The translations under genes were made by a program, and so were the position numbers. From the NCBI GenBank assembly GCA_018340375.1, contig JAFFJZ010000026.1:1302001-1366000 (forward strand): 64,000 bases of DNA. Direction: 5' to 3'. This document shows, piece after piece, positions 22,583-35,096 of the stretch (within the stretch, counting starts at the first letter, position 1; each line of letters opens with the position of its first letter). The notes under the pieces are model-generated. The model saw nothing but the letters and a program-made list of their open reading frames with translations, made no database searches and was not told the DNA's origin. This DNA is from Gonatopus flavifemur (taxonomy: Eukaryota; Arthropoda; Insecta; Hymenoptera; Dryinidae).

Positions 22583-23713
22583 CAAGCGTGCAATGCTTGC
22601 AGTTGATAGTTCATTGGAAAATCAGTGTGACTTGTGCAAGTTGTTTCCGCCCTTCAGTAAGTGTAAACTGAAGGAAGAACGTGAGAATAGCTACGGGTAG
22701 CTCAATGAGCTTGTGAGAAAAAACAGTGCATTGGTTTTTCTCTCTGCTGGACAATCGTACTTGCCTATGCGACTACAAACTATCGCAGCTTTAGAAGCGT
22801 TTTCCTTGCTGTTTTTTCGGAAATCAATTTTGCTGCTCGGATTTTGACTACGTCTTTGCTGTATTAGCGAACGTTTCTTGCTGGTTTGCTGTTTGCTGTT
22901 GGATTTCGAACGTTCCTTGCTGTTCGCTGCTGGAAGGAGAGCATGCAGTTGCTTACTGGTTGTTGCAACTTGAAGTTCAATGCTCTTTTGCTGCCTTTTT
23001 GCTGATGCTATGAGATGCTATTGCTATGCGTCGTACGCTGTGGTACCTCGACGCACTTGAAGGAGAATTTCCCCTGCGGTTTACCTGGAAATCGTTGAGA
23101 AGGATTCATCCATCTACGGTTTGCGCAAGTAGAATTTAACATTTTGATTCAGCGTCGAAATATTCCGACATCTCATTGTTCTTCCAAACGGTTATATTTG
23201 CCTGTAAATACGTTGATCGAATCAAGAGTATAAGCTGATTTACGCTTTTGTTGTATTATGTTATTAGAAACGATATGTTATCTTGACTATCAAAAGTTTT
23301 GTTCATATGAGTTATTGAATAGCTTCGATCGTTGTGATTTCATATTTCCTGTTTGATTTCAGACCGACTTTAATCATTTTTTTTTTTATTTTCAAATTAC
23401 ACCGCGCTCGATGTGATAGGAATTTACTTACACATATAAATCGCTCAAATTTGTTACGATTATGTTTTTGCTGTGGTTGAGTACCTGAGTTAACTAAGAA
23501 TTTAACATACGATCATTGATTGATTTATTTTTCTTGCGAATCGATATCATCAATTAAGCTGTAAAACATCATTGAAAATTAATTATTCTTTGCTTTGAAT
23601 AATTCTTAATTGCGAATTGCGTGCGGGTTGAATTGTGAAAAGGAGAACCAGCTGGCACTATATGCAGTAGCCTGGCCGCGATTCGGAGGGAATTTCCCAA
23701 AATGGCGATATGA
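22583..23713 (+). other. BEL/Pao untranslated leader, left part
   Basis: Leader sequence between the primer-binding site and the nested transposon, with several TTGCTG repeats near 22800-23000. No open frame matches a protein family. The leader resumes after 28218 and runs to the gag start at 28944. Confidence 0.6.
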
Positions 23714-25394
23714 ATGATTGCCGGGCAAAAAAATCTTCTTTTAGGCCTGAAAAGAATATCTGAAAAGTTTGAGACCGATCTGATAATAATTGATGGACCC
23801 AAAAATCAATTACAGTTGAAAAAAGGGAATTTTATAGAAATTTTGCATTTTTTTAGTTGTATTCATTTTACAAATTATTAAAATATGCTGATATTAATAC
23901 AGAATTTTGTATTCAATATTTCAATCAAAGCAAGGAACCAATTACAATGTTTGAGATTGGTTAATTAACGCCGATTTCGTATGCGACGGATATTTTTTCC
24001 GGTATGAGTCGACAACTTGTAATATAAACTGAGCTTCGTCTTCGTCGCGTGTTAAAATACGGTTATAATCTTTCATAAATTTAACCCCACGCTCCGCAGC
24101 GTCGTTAACAACGAATAAGTTTTTGAAGAATTCCGAAGCAGTTTGATATTCCTCATTGTCTTTCCATATGGATGGTTCGAGCTCGAGAAAATCAGTTTCA
24201 AGGTTGAAATTGGAAAACAAAGTTTTCGTTTTATACGACACGAAATCAGATAAATCGCATTTTAACAGATGCTGTACATTTGGATATGTGTGGTGTTTGA
24301 CAAAAGGTACAGCAGGATCCTTTGCTTTCAAACGATCCACCATTTTTCGTTTGATTTCGAGTGAAACGTTCGGATCCAAAAATGCCAACCCTACCATTTC
24401 TGGACTCAAATACCACAAGTGATTCTTCATCTTTTCAATTACCGCGTTAGATACAACTTCATCGATTTCAGAAAACTCGAAAGCGGCACGCAAAAAATTT
24501 AAATCCTGATTGGGACATTCGATCGAATACGTGCATCCGTACCAGACTTTGATGTAGAGTTTAACTACAAAAATTGAGATATCTCGAATACAATTGAGCT
24601 CTCTCGGAGTTAAATTGAATTGGGTACGGAACATGAAAATTTTAAGACAGTAAATTGCCTTCGACATAAATCTGGCGTGAGATGTTGCACCACATGTGCG
24701 AAAAGCCCCACCGTCATCACCAAGAAATGTGATCGTGAGCTCTAAAAGTTCTTTATAATCGCCGCGTATTTGAGTATGTTTGAGCTGGTTCCGGCAGAAC
24801 TGCTTGATTGGCTCACATTCGTCATCGGAAATTTTCGAGCGAACAATTGGATCATCAAGGCCGTAATTAAATTGATCTCGTTTGACATTGGGCCATATGT
24901 CAGTGAATCGATTGAAAATGAGAGTTTCAGGTGCACTGCTGTTCTGGTACTTCTTCTCGAAGACATTTTTGAGGACTATCTCATAGATATGATGCCGGCA
25001 TCCTAACTTGATGAGTTTCCGACCGAGAAGGTCATCCAAGAGAATACAAGCACCTCGTTCAAGACCAGTGTTCGAAGAAGTAGTATCGAAGCTCGATGCT
25101 ACAACTTTCTCAGAAATTTCCCATTCGACTAAAGTATTATAGACAGCTTCAGCAATGTTTTTGCCGGTACCTGATTCAATTTTCAGAGCTCCCAAAAACT
25201 TAGCCGTTCCATTGTAGCTCACTAGAACCGCTATACGATCTACACTGGATCTGCCGACTAAATCAGCCAAAATTTTTCCATCCCAGTGGACCACCAAACG
25301 ATCGTTGGTACTAAGCTATTTGATAGTGAAGAAATAAAAAATAAATTAAGTAATATACAATTATACATTATACAACATAATATATATAATGATG

Positions 25395-25603
25395 TTGCTG
25401 AAGTTTGAATCGTTTATAAAAACGAAACGAAAATTCAAACTCATAGAATCTGATGAATTATCTTGCTTCGAACTCCTAAATCAACTCCTTAGAACTAAAA
25501 AAATCCCTCAAAGAAGAGACTGCAAAATTTTAGAGATTTAACAACAAAATATTTCGTTATTCGATTGCCAATTCGTTTCAACAAACGATTCAAACTTCCG
25601 CAA
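25395..25603. repeat. MITE family A copy inside transposase intron 3
   Basis: Inverted ends TTGCTGAAGTTTGAATCG and CGATTCAAACTTCCGCAA bound about 209 bp. The element makes up two thirds of the 315-bp intron (25316..25630). Confidence 0.85.
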
Positions 25604-26296
25604 TATATATAATGAATGTTTAATCCGTACGTTATGAATGAATTCAGATTTTGCTTCATCAAACTGATAGTGTCGATTGTTTTCACGCAGTTGCTGTAAG
25701 GAAGTACGATTCAAAACCAAATTATCGGCAGGAATTTCCAAAGCTTCTATCGTTGCCATCAAAATATGCATTGCCATTCTGTCCGATATCTAAACGTAAA
25801 GAAGGAAGAAAGGATGATTTGAAATAATCTCAATTCTTCTATATCATTCTTTTTACCTTTGCTTTATCAAGTGCAGCGCATAACCGTGGCGTAATCCATT
25901 GTTTTTTCGAAATGAAACGACGTTTTTGGGGTTGGAGTACTTCAAATGTATCGTCGAAACCAACATCTACTTCCATGAGCTCAGCATCGATTTCGGTTTC
26001 ACTTTCATAGCAAACTTTAGAGGAGAGAGGACTTATGAATAAAGGAAAAGGAAATATGAAGGAAGAATAATAATTGTGGAGCAAAATAACTCGTTTCCGA
26101 CCGTTTCATCCAAACCTTCTGACTGTCTCATATTTTTTCGAATAATTATTCATGTAGGGGAGCCGGGGGTAAAATCACCACCCTTTGTCTTTAAAACTGT
26201 AAAACTATACACTTCTTTATATGCGAAGCTATCACAATGTTGGAGATACCGTTGAACATAGAACCTAAATGTGCAACTTTTTTCTATAGTCACCTA

Positions 26297-26435
26297 CACT
26301 GAAAAAAAAGTCTGGTGCGTAAAGCGATAGTATGGCTGGCAGACCCAAACTGAGGTTATAATACAATACAATATAACCTCAGTTTGGGTCTGACAGCCAT
26401 ACTATCGCTCTACGCACCAGACTTTTTTTTCAGTG
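26297..26435. repeat. Near-perfect foldback MITE, TA target
   Basis: Arms of about 64 bp are almost perfectly complementary, from CACTGAAAAAAAAGTCTGG to its complement ending CAGTG, around a short loop (ATACAATACAA). TA lies on both sides. It lies in intron 1 of the transposase gene. Confidence 0.95.
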
Positions 26436-28943
26436 TATCTATGAATCTATGAGCTTTTCTTCATGATCTTTATTATTGAAAAAATCCTCGAATACCTATC
26501 CCTATGTAACTGTTAAAATTTCTGACGTGATAATAACAACAGACACAGATAATTTAACAATGCTCAAAGTTATTGTTTACAATCGCAGTGATTGGTGGAT
26601 TTACCCCGGTTTCCCCAACATATGTCTGAACGAATCGGATTTACTTGTAATGTGCAAACTAGATGTTCATGTATTTCCCCTTGTTCATTGAATACAAACG
26701 CGTGCGATTAATTTTTTCAATATAAAAGAGTTGGATTCAGAAGTGTGATCGGGAATGGGTAAGGTTGCATTGTATAATCAAAATCCACAGCTGCACCATA
26801 CTGAAAGACATTTATAGTTGAATTTACAATGGTGATTTGTAACTAAGAAACAGACTGACTTCATCATAAAATTTACTATGATATGACGTGATAATAGATA
26901 CCGGATAAAATTTTTTATCTAGTTTTAAATGTTTCACAGTAAATTTCTTTAGAAAGGCAGTCAGTTCTTCCATTCCTATAATCCCATCGTGAAATTAAAA
27001 TGCAAAACCCATACAGATAAAATGAACCATTAGTGAGTACTTGCCCAATACGACTGGCTCGTATTATGAAAAAAAAAAGAGTCCAATGGCCAGGAGTTCA
27101 ATGCACCTCTATTGAACATTCCTTGAACCTTCAGGTTCTCTTGGTGAATTCGTCTCAATGTAATCAAATCATTCACCGGATTTTTGTAATGTCGATGTTT
27201 GTTCATGTCTTAATTTCCGTGCTTCTTCCTTTTGTTTCCGTAATTTAGACCTCTCTTCTTGAGAGGCTAATTTCATATCAATGCCCAACATTGAACCAGG
27301 CCGTCCTTTCTGTCACTGTTTCTTCAAAAATTCTTTGTCCTCCTCGTTTCTCATCGTCGTCAATGCATCAACAGCCGCAATATCGAAAAGATCATCCAAC
27401 ATATCCATGAAACTATCAAATTTTGTTTTCATTCCGGCTACCATTTTCTCCACCTTTACTTTGTTTAAAGTTTTCCAATCCTCGTATATTTTGAGAAGCT
27501 TGCCAGCATATTTATAGGATTCGCGAGTTGGAATACGCGCTTGTTGCCAAAATATTAAAACGGCGTCAATTGTTAGTCTTGCACTTTCCTTTGAGGTTAG
27601 TTTCACAAAACGCATATTGTAAAAAAATACTTCTAAAACTTGTCTATTTGATGGCAATTTAGCTCCCACAATTTGATGCGATACATGTCCAATTAGAACA
27701 ATCCGTCGTTGTTTTTCATCAGCTCTGCGTGTTTTCACTGATGAAACAGCCGAATCGAACACTTTCGCCATTCTCGAAGCGAAATGAATAAAATAACTTA
27801 CTAATGCGTAAAATAAATACTAAATGAATTGAATCACTTACTAATTGCACTTGAAATTAGTTCGCAAATGAGTAAATATGTGGTAACATTCTTGAACACA
27901 ATCTCATACATATGGTGGCATCTAAACATGTGGAGGATCGTCATTTGTTTAAATAACCATGCGCGTATTGCGCATGCTCGAACGTTGTCATTTTTTTGTT
28001 ATTGAAAATGGTTTGAAAATGAGAATTCAAAAGTATTCCTACACACGATAGACATTTCTCACTTATAAAGAACCAAAAAACACGCAAAATTCCAATGAAA
28101 TCCAAATTTTATCTGACTTCAATTCACTTTTGGGTCCATCAAATATTCTCAGATCGTCTTCAAGTTTTGCAGGTGTTTTTTGTAGACAAAAAAGAAACTT
28201 TTTCAGCCCGGCAATGATTGATATCAAATCATGTTACAATAATGGTCAGGCTAATATGCAGACATTTTTTAAATTGAAGGATTCTCTTATTCAAAATGAT
28301 TCGTGATTGGGAAATGTCTACGGAATAGCATTGGAGATTAGTATTCTTCGTTTCACACTAACAAACTGAGAAAAATTGAGCGTCTTTCTATAATTTCGCG
28401 GTGCTAAAAGGCTAAAATCGCACGTTTTGATATTCGGGTACTGACCCGAGATATTTAATATAATTTGGTTGCTGATTCACTCGAAATATTCAAGCGAATT
28501 TGATTTGATAGCATTTTGAATTTGTTTTGCTTTATTTGTGAGAACGTTGTTATGTTGCACGAATGTATGTGCGAATTGCATCATTGCTAATTTGAATTTG
28601 TCATCATTTAGGCTCTTGAAGGAGCATCACGTATGTTTGATTGTTCGTCCTACGTACGTATGATACTAAATTTGATATTTCTTGTCATTTTCACTCCGAT
28701 ATTGATTGTCATTTCAAGTTGATTTTTTTTAATTAAGATAAATTCGCTGGGTTCTTTTTCCGAAATTTAAGGTTGGACTGTAAAACCAACCTGTTTGAGT
28801 CTGAGTTTTGTTGGAGGCTTACTTGCTTTCATGCTAGTTTGCTGCTCCGTTTGAGATACTTGCGGAATTTTTCCCAGTGTGAGGGGTCACTTTGCTGCCA
28901 ACTGACAGTTTGTATTTAATTTGCGGGAACTCCTAACTTTGAA

Positions 28944-31900
28944 ATGGAGGGTCTGATTGAGCAGCAAATGCTACTGATAGGGAGAATTGACCGTTCTCAT
29001 TCAAACTTTGAGAAGGATGGAGCGGCCAAGATGATTCGGAGCAATTGCACTACCAGAATGAAAAATCTAAACGGTATTCGGTCACAATTTGAGACCAACC
29101 ATTATAACCTGCTCCCCAGTGCTGCATCATTCGAAGCTAAACCTTATTTTGCAGAGCAATTTTTTGACTTGACGGAGCAAATGTACTTAGAAAGAAGCTC
29201 CGAATTCCAAACCTTTCTAGACTCGCTTCCTGGCAAATCTGACCTTGCTTCGAAGAAATCGCAGGGTCATGTTCGTTACGATGAGGTTACTGAACGGTTA
29301 CCAAATATCTCCTTACCGAAATTCAGAGGAGACTATAGAGAATGGGAGGCCTTTAGGGATCTGTTTGGCACATTGGTGGCTGACAAGCCATCTATTTCCG
29401 AAGTAACCAAGCTACATTATTTGAAAACATGCCTAGAGGGCGAGGCAGCCCAAATTATCAGTTCGTATGCGGTGACCTCAGAAAATTATCAGCTTGCTTG
29501 GGACAGTCTCAAGACGAGATATGAAGATCTGAGCCGTATTGTTTTCTCACACGTGGCTTCCATCTATGGCCTTAAACCCATGAGAGGGGAGACCGCTGTA
29601 AAGCTTAAGAGAATTCTTGCCGGTTTCAATACTCCCCTTGAAGCTCTGAGGTCACTTAAACGTCCTACGGATAAATGGGATGACTTGCTTGTATTTCACC
29701 TCCTTACTTTGCTCGATGGCGAAACGAGGAGAAGGTGGGAACTTTCACAGACTGCTGCAGACCGGAAAGGAGCCCCCCCCCCACGCTAAAAAGGTTACTA
29801 GAGTTTTTGTGTAATCAAGTTTCGATGTTAGAAGCCTGTGAGGATAGTAGCCCCAAATCTTCGACAAATGCTAGGAGCAATAAACCCAATTCCGTAAGAT
29901 TCGAAAGTATTAAGGGATCAGACAACACCCCTATCCGGGTGCACCATGCGGAAGTCCGTCCCAAGGGTTCTTCAAAACCCCATCCGCATTTAGAGAAATG
30001 TTTATTGTGCGATAGGCAACATTTCTTCCTATACTGCGACCTATATGAAGCTAAGACCGTTGGGCAGCGCAAGGAGATGATTGCAGCCCAAAAACGCTGT
30101 TTTAATTGCCTGGCTGCCCATTTGGTCAGAGATTGTAGGTCAAAGAAGAAATGCATGCACTGTGGTGGCATGCATCATTCTAGCCTGCACGCCGATACCC
30201 ATAAACAGTCTGCTTCTTCTGCAAGTGCTGACTCTGAGCCAAGCACGCCAAAAACTTCTGGGACAACGGATTCGAGAGCGATTCATTCTTCCGTTAATTC
30301 TTATCCCCCTGCTACATCGGTATTGTTGTCGACGGCGAGGGTTAGAGCGTGCTCTGACCAGGGGAGCTCGCACTACGTTAGGGCGCTCATTGATCAAGGG
30401 TCCCAATCGTCCTTTGTTTCTGAGTAGTTGTGCCAACTTCTGAGTTTGAAGTATAGGAAAATTAGTGTACCTATTTCAGGTGTGGCTGGAAAGCATCATT
30501 TCACGTGCCGAAAGCTGGTGGATTTTGATGTGAAGCCGCGCTTCAACTCGGATTTTTCTTGCTCAGTCCAAGCCTACGTTTTGCCTAGAATAACTTCGTA
30601 CGCGCCAACTGTGGTCAAGGAGATGACGCACTTGAGTCATTTGCAGGGTATTGTTTTAGCAGATCCGGATTATACTGGTAAGGAGCAGATCGAGTTATTA
30701 CTTGGAGCAGCCATCCACTCACTTATATTGAATGGCGGTTTACGCAAAGGGAAGGAGAACGAACCTATAGCCATGGATTCAGATCTTGGCTGGTTAATCT
30801 CGGGGCCTGCTCCCGCGTTGCGGACTCCAGCTCATATTTCTGTGCTTCATATCGCCGAAGACATGAGTTTGGCAGAATTGTTCCAAAAATTTTGCGACCA
30901 GGAACAAATCCAAACTGCAGATACAAGGATTCCTTCTCCTGGCGAGGAATTTGTAAGTCGATTGTTTAAAGAAACTACGACGCGGAACAGTTCAGGTCGC
31001 TATGCAGTTAGGTTGCCTTTCAAAACTGCTGAAGTGGGAAACCTCGCGTTTCCAGGCTCTTTAGCACTTGCGGAAAGGATGCTGGGACGGATGGAGAAGC
31101 GCTTTGCCGGAAATGACGTCTTTGCCAAGCTGTATAAGGAATTTATGCTCGAATATGCCGAATTGGGACATATGGCCCCCGTTAGCGACTCCGAAGTTGT
31201 GAATTGCAAATTCTTTTTGCCTCATCATGGGGTACTGAAGAATACAGGCGTTTCTGCTAAGATTCGAACAGTTTTTAACGGATCTGCAAAAGCTGCTAAT
31301 GGCAGGTCCATTAATGATACGCTGCATTGTGGACCTAATTTGCTGCCTGATCTTGCTGAAGTACTTTGTCGTTCGCGCCAATACCGTTACGTCTTCGTTT
31401 CGGACATCAAGCAGATGTTCCGTCAAATCGAAGTTCATCCGGAGGATCAGAGCTTTCAAGTTATTTTGTGGAGAAGTGACCCAGCAGACCCAATTGGAAT
31501 TTGGAAGCTGCGGACGGTTACTTACGGCATAGTTTCCAGCCCATTCCTAGCCATGAAGGTACTTCGTCAACTGGCGAATGATGAGAATGCGAGGTTCCCC
31601 TTGGGTGCTGAGATGCTAAGGCGGGATACTTACATGAACGACACACCATCGGGCGGTCACTCCTTAGACGACGCATTACTCAAACAAAGGCAGTTAATCG
31701 AGATTTGCAAGGTGGGTGGTTCCACCCTACATAAATGGGTAGCTAACGATACTCGATTGCTGTCTGACCCCCCTAGCAGAGATCAGGGTGATTCTACGGA
31801 TTCAGACCCTTTTGTACACAGTATTTTAGGTTTAAGATGGAACAGTTCAGATGATTGCTTTTGTTTTAGGACAAGCACTGCCCAAAGCCAAGAATCTTGG

Positions 31901-34236
31901 ACCAAGAGGTCAATTTTATCGAGAATTGCAGGGATTTTCGATCCGTTGGGTTGGGTTGCCCCGGTGGTCATAACAGCCAAGGTGTTTCTGCAACAGCTTT
32001 GGTTGCGCAAAATCGATTGGGACTGGGAGTTGCCCCCAGACCTCCAACATCAATGGCTTGAGTGGCATAACGGTATATCAGTGCTCAACGACCTGAAGGT
32101 TATTCGTTGGTTCAATTATACACCAGGATCTGTGGTGGAAATACATGGGTTCGCTGATGCGTCTAAGCTCGCTTACGGCGCTGTTGTTTATTTGCGGGTT
32201 TCACACGGGAGTAGAATTTCCGTGCACATGCTGAGGGCTAAGACCAGAGTAGCACCAATTAAGAGTCCGCTTGCTATCCCTAAGTTGGAATTGTGCGCTG
32301 CCGTGCTATTGGCGCAGTTGACCAAGACAACCGAGGCTTCTCTAGGAATGGAAGTGCAGTCTATTAATCTATGGACAGATTCGATGGACGTGTTATACTG
32401 GTTGAGAGCACATCCCTCTCGCTGGCCAGTTTTCATTGCCAACAGGTGTGCCAAAATCCATTCATTGCAACCTCGATCTCTGTGGCGCCATGTGCGTTCT
32501 GCCGACAATCCAGGAGATTGCGCCTCCAGGAGTATCGATCCGGCTACATTGCCGAATTTTCCACTTTGGTGGAGGGGACCCCAATGGCTTGCAGAGCCTG
32601 CTGAATTACCACCTCCCTTTAGTGGACCCACTGGGGAGAATGAGGAGGGGTCTCATTCCCTCGCGACAAGTAATCTTAGTTGTCCTCGTACACCAATTAT
32701 ATGGGATCTTATTGTCAAATATTCTTCGTCCGCTCGCCTCTTTAGGGTCACAGCCTTTGTGCTACGTTTCGTCTGTCTGCTGGCCACTAAGTCGAAGTCG
32801 TTAGCTCTGACCCAATCCAAGCTTCTTTCGTATTCATGGTTCCGTATACCTCACTGTAAAGACAGGGTCTCACTCTCTGCATCGGAACTCACAAGAGCAA
32901 AGCTCTTAATCGTCCATCTTACCCAGCGCACTCATTTCCATGCTGATTGGAATGCTTTAAATGATGGCCACCTCTCTAAGTCCAGTCCCCTTGTAAATTT
33001 AGACCCGTTTATTGACGAAGGACTTATAAGAGTCGGTGGTCGGTTACAGAACTCGCTATTGAGCTATGGAGAACAACACCCCCTCATTCTGCCTTACGAT
33101 TCTCATCTTTCTCATTTGATGGTGAAGTACTTCCATGCTAAAACACTCCATGGCGGAGTTAAGCTTACGTTGGCTACACTGCGACAGGAGTTCTGGGTTG
33201 TGCGCGGTGGTCAGTTAGTTAGATCTTTCATAAATAAATGCCTGCCCTGCCTAAGATTCAGAGGCACTACAACCTACCAGAAACTCGCCTCACTACCTGA
33301 GTCCAGGTGAAGGCCAAGCCGGCCTTTCTCGAAAGCTGGTGTGGACTATGCTGGTCCATATAGTATTAGGGCTTCTCCAGGGAGAGGAAATAAATCCTAC
33401 AAAGGGTACATTGCCGTTTTTATTTGCTTGAGTACCAAGGCTGTGCATCTGGAGCTATGATAGTTTGGGTTTTATCGCTGCTTATAGAAGGTTTACTGCT
33501 AGACATGGTCATTGTTTAGAGTTGTATAGCGACCAAGGCACAACCTTCGTAGGTGCCGATGCAGAGTTGCGAAGACTCTACAGTCAGTCTTCTTCTTATT
33601 CGCAAGAAGTCGCCATTTTCTTTATCCAATCAAGGAACATCTTGGCGCTTCAATCCACCTGGTGCCCCACATTTTGGTGGGATTTGGGAAGCGGCGGTGA
33701 AATCCACCAAGCATCACCTCCGCCGAGTTATTGGGTCAAGCACTCTCACCTTTGAAGAGTTCTATACCCTATTGACGCAAATAGAGGCATGCTTGAATTC
33801 GAGACCGCTCTTGCCTCTATCCAGTGATCCGCCAGACATACCATTCTTGACGCCGGCTCATTTCTTGATAGGATCGAGTTCGTATCTCGTCCCCGAACCT
33901 TGCTACTTGGAGGAGAAATTACCACCCCTAAAACGCTGGAAGCTTCTCCAGCAAATGATGCAGGACTGGTGGAAAAATTGGTCTAGAGAGTATTTGCAAT
34001 CGCTCCAAGTACGCTATAAGTGGTCAACGGCTCAACCGATGATCGAGGTGGGGGATTTGGTCCTAGTTTCAGATGAAGCTCCACTCCCAGCAAAGTGGCC
34101 TCTAGCCAAGGTAACCACTACTTATCCGGGCTCAGATGGGTTGGTTAGGGTCGTAAAGGTACGCACCGCTACTTCAGAACTGAAGCGCCCGGTACACAAC
34201 CTCATAGTTCTCCCAGGTCATGAGGACGATGCGTAG
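28944..34236 (+). pseudogene. BEL/Pao Gag-Pol polyprotein, heavily damaged
   Basis: Gag starts at 28944 (MEGLIEQQ) and contains the DUF1759 signature LPKFRGDYREWEAFRDLF at about residue 124. A ten-C run (29773..29782) is where the frame shifts. The downstream frame carries cysteine/histidine zinc motifs (CLLCDRQHFFLYC, CFNC, CMHCGGMHH) and a protease-like ALIDQGSQSSF. An in-frame TAG at 30425..30427 interrupts it. RT follows with YMND at 31631..31642, where the family has a YxDD core, so a catalytic Asp is Asn. RNase H (HGFADASKLAYGA) and the integrase zinc region (CLPCLRF) follow. TGA stops lie at 33308 and 33458, with frame changes near 33460 and 33620. The integrase D/D/E residues (VDYAGP, YSDQGT, GIWEAAVKS) are spread over three frames. 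It cannot be functional. Confidence 0.95.
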
Positions 34237-34365
34237 CTTCACGATTATTAAGTTTTTGCATTGTACACAGTGCTAAGTTGTTAGTTCTAAGTTACTACTA
34301 CCTTTGGTTCTCGACCTGTCGTCAACCCTGCCAAAGCTATATTCTCATTCTTAACGGCGTAGGAA

Positions 34366-34379
34366 TGAGGTGGGTGGAA
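34366..34379 (+). promoter_or_regulatory. Polypurine-rich tract of the BEL/Pao element
   Basis: A G/A-rich stretch, ATGAGGTGGGTGGAA, lies directly against the 3' LTR start and is interrupted by two T. The position fits plus-strand priming. Confidence 0.55.
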
Positions 34380-34746
34380 TGTTTAAGACGATGCATTTTA
34401 CAATACTTATTGAACGATATCAATTGCCCCTGCCTACATTCTTCACGATACGCGCCAAGGGCCTTCTCTCTGATAGTAGAGAGCATTGAGGGTCGTAGGG
34501 TCTACGTGATCTTCATCGCGTAGACACCTTGCGAATTAATTGTACGTATGTGTGTGTCCATATCATTGTACAGCGAAATTTGACCCGTAGCATTCAATCA
34601 ATCAACACCTGTATAGGTCGTAACGGTACAAAACCAAGTTGTTAAATTTAAAGAAAATATATTCTATAGTGGTTACATTTAATTCTCACTTACGGAATAA
34701 TTATTTGAAGTACCTTTCCAAATGAACTGATCCTTTCAAGTAAACA
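34380..34746 (+). repeat. 3' LTR of the BEL/Pao element
   Basis: 367 bp, starting TGTTTAAGACG and ending AAGTAAACA, with a 5-bp insertion (GGTAC) relative to the 5' LTR. CTGAT follows directly. Confidence 0.96.
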
Positions 34747-35096
34747 CTGATCATAGATGTTTTCAGTTAATTAGTCATAAATTGCCAACAAACATTTATC
34801 GGGAAGGAGGAAACGGATGAATTGCGCCGGCTGTATATACATTCATTTGAGACTTATGATATGCTCATGGATACAGGAATCCATTATTTCTTCACGGCCT
34901 CCATAAGTGGGCGAGCGAAAAGTGATATGGACAGGCTCCTACATATCGATACACGTTATTTTATAAGATTATTTTATCGATATGATATCTCTTGTTCTTT
35001 GCGAATTTTGAAAATATTTTCATGTCTCTACCTTTTCATACGTGCAGTTGCATTTATTAAACATAATGTATATACATTCATTTGAAACTTATTATA
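34747..35096. repeat. 444-bp satellite array, middle segment
   Basis: The satellite unit cut by BEL resumes here (CTGATCATAGATG...). A further unit starts near 34873 and jumps, after a deletion near 35068, to the TATATACATTCATTTG part of the unit. The DD41D transposon then interrupts it at TA 35095-35096. Confidence 0.9.

Larger units (their letters stand above)
23942..27771 (-). pseudogene. Four-exon hAT-like transposase with one nonsense codon
   Basis: By eye the exons are 27771..27177, 26014..25857, 25789..25631 and 25315..23942, with GT/AG at each junction and phases 1, 0, 0. The product would be about 761 residues. Exon 1 (KLPSNRQVLEVFFYNM; WQQARIPTRESYKYAGKLLK) has a TGA at 27315..27313 after 152 codons; the frame then runs on to the donor. 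Exons 2 and 3 encode WITPRLCAALDKAK, ISDRMAMHILMATIE and LVLNRTSLQQLRENNR. Exon 4 has WDGK, FDTTSSNTG, GCRHHIYE and NDAAERGVKFMKDYNR. Their spacing resembles the RNase H-fold core of hAT transposases (D, D, CxxH, then a C-terminal E). I recall similar uncharacterised proteins in other invertebrates but cannot name a superfamily. The single early stop suggests recent loss of function. Confidence 0.75.
23719..28213 (-). mobile_element. 4.5-kb DNA transposon, unassigned hAT-like superfamily
   Basis: Inverted ends TGCCGGGC...GCCCGGCA bound 4495 bp with a 5-bp target duplication ATGAT (23714..23718 and 28214..28218). Beyond the tip, both ends share a CGATCTGA...TTGATGGACCCAAAA stretch in inverted orientation (near 23775-23800 and 28132-28157). 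The one gene is a spliced transposase on the minus strand. The element sits in the BEL leader, so it is younger than that insertion. Two MITEs lie in its introns. An 8-bp hAT duplication does not fit the flanks. Confidence 0.85.
22198..34746 (+). mobile_element. BEL/Pao LTR retrotransposon with nested DNA transposon
   Basis: LTRs lie at 22198..22559 and 34380..34746, with a perfect 5-bp target duplication CTGAT (22193..22197 and 34747..34751). The duplication rejoins one unit of the 444-bp satellite. After removing the 4.5-kb transposon at 23719..28213 the element is about 8 kb, normal for BEL/Pao. The LTRs differ by about seven substitutions and one 5-bp indel. The DUF1759-type gag region and the PR-RT-RH-IN order are those of BEL/Pao. 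The coding region is badly damaged. Confidence 0.96.

Noticed and set aside
32188..32631. 147-codon minus-strand frame inside the BEL pol region
   Set aside because: Antisense shadow of the RNase H region in the plus-strand polyprotein.
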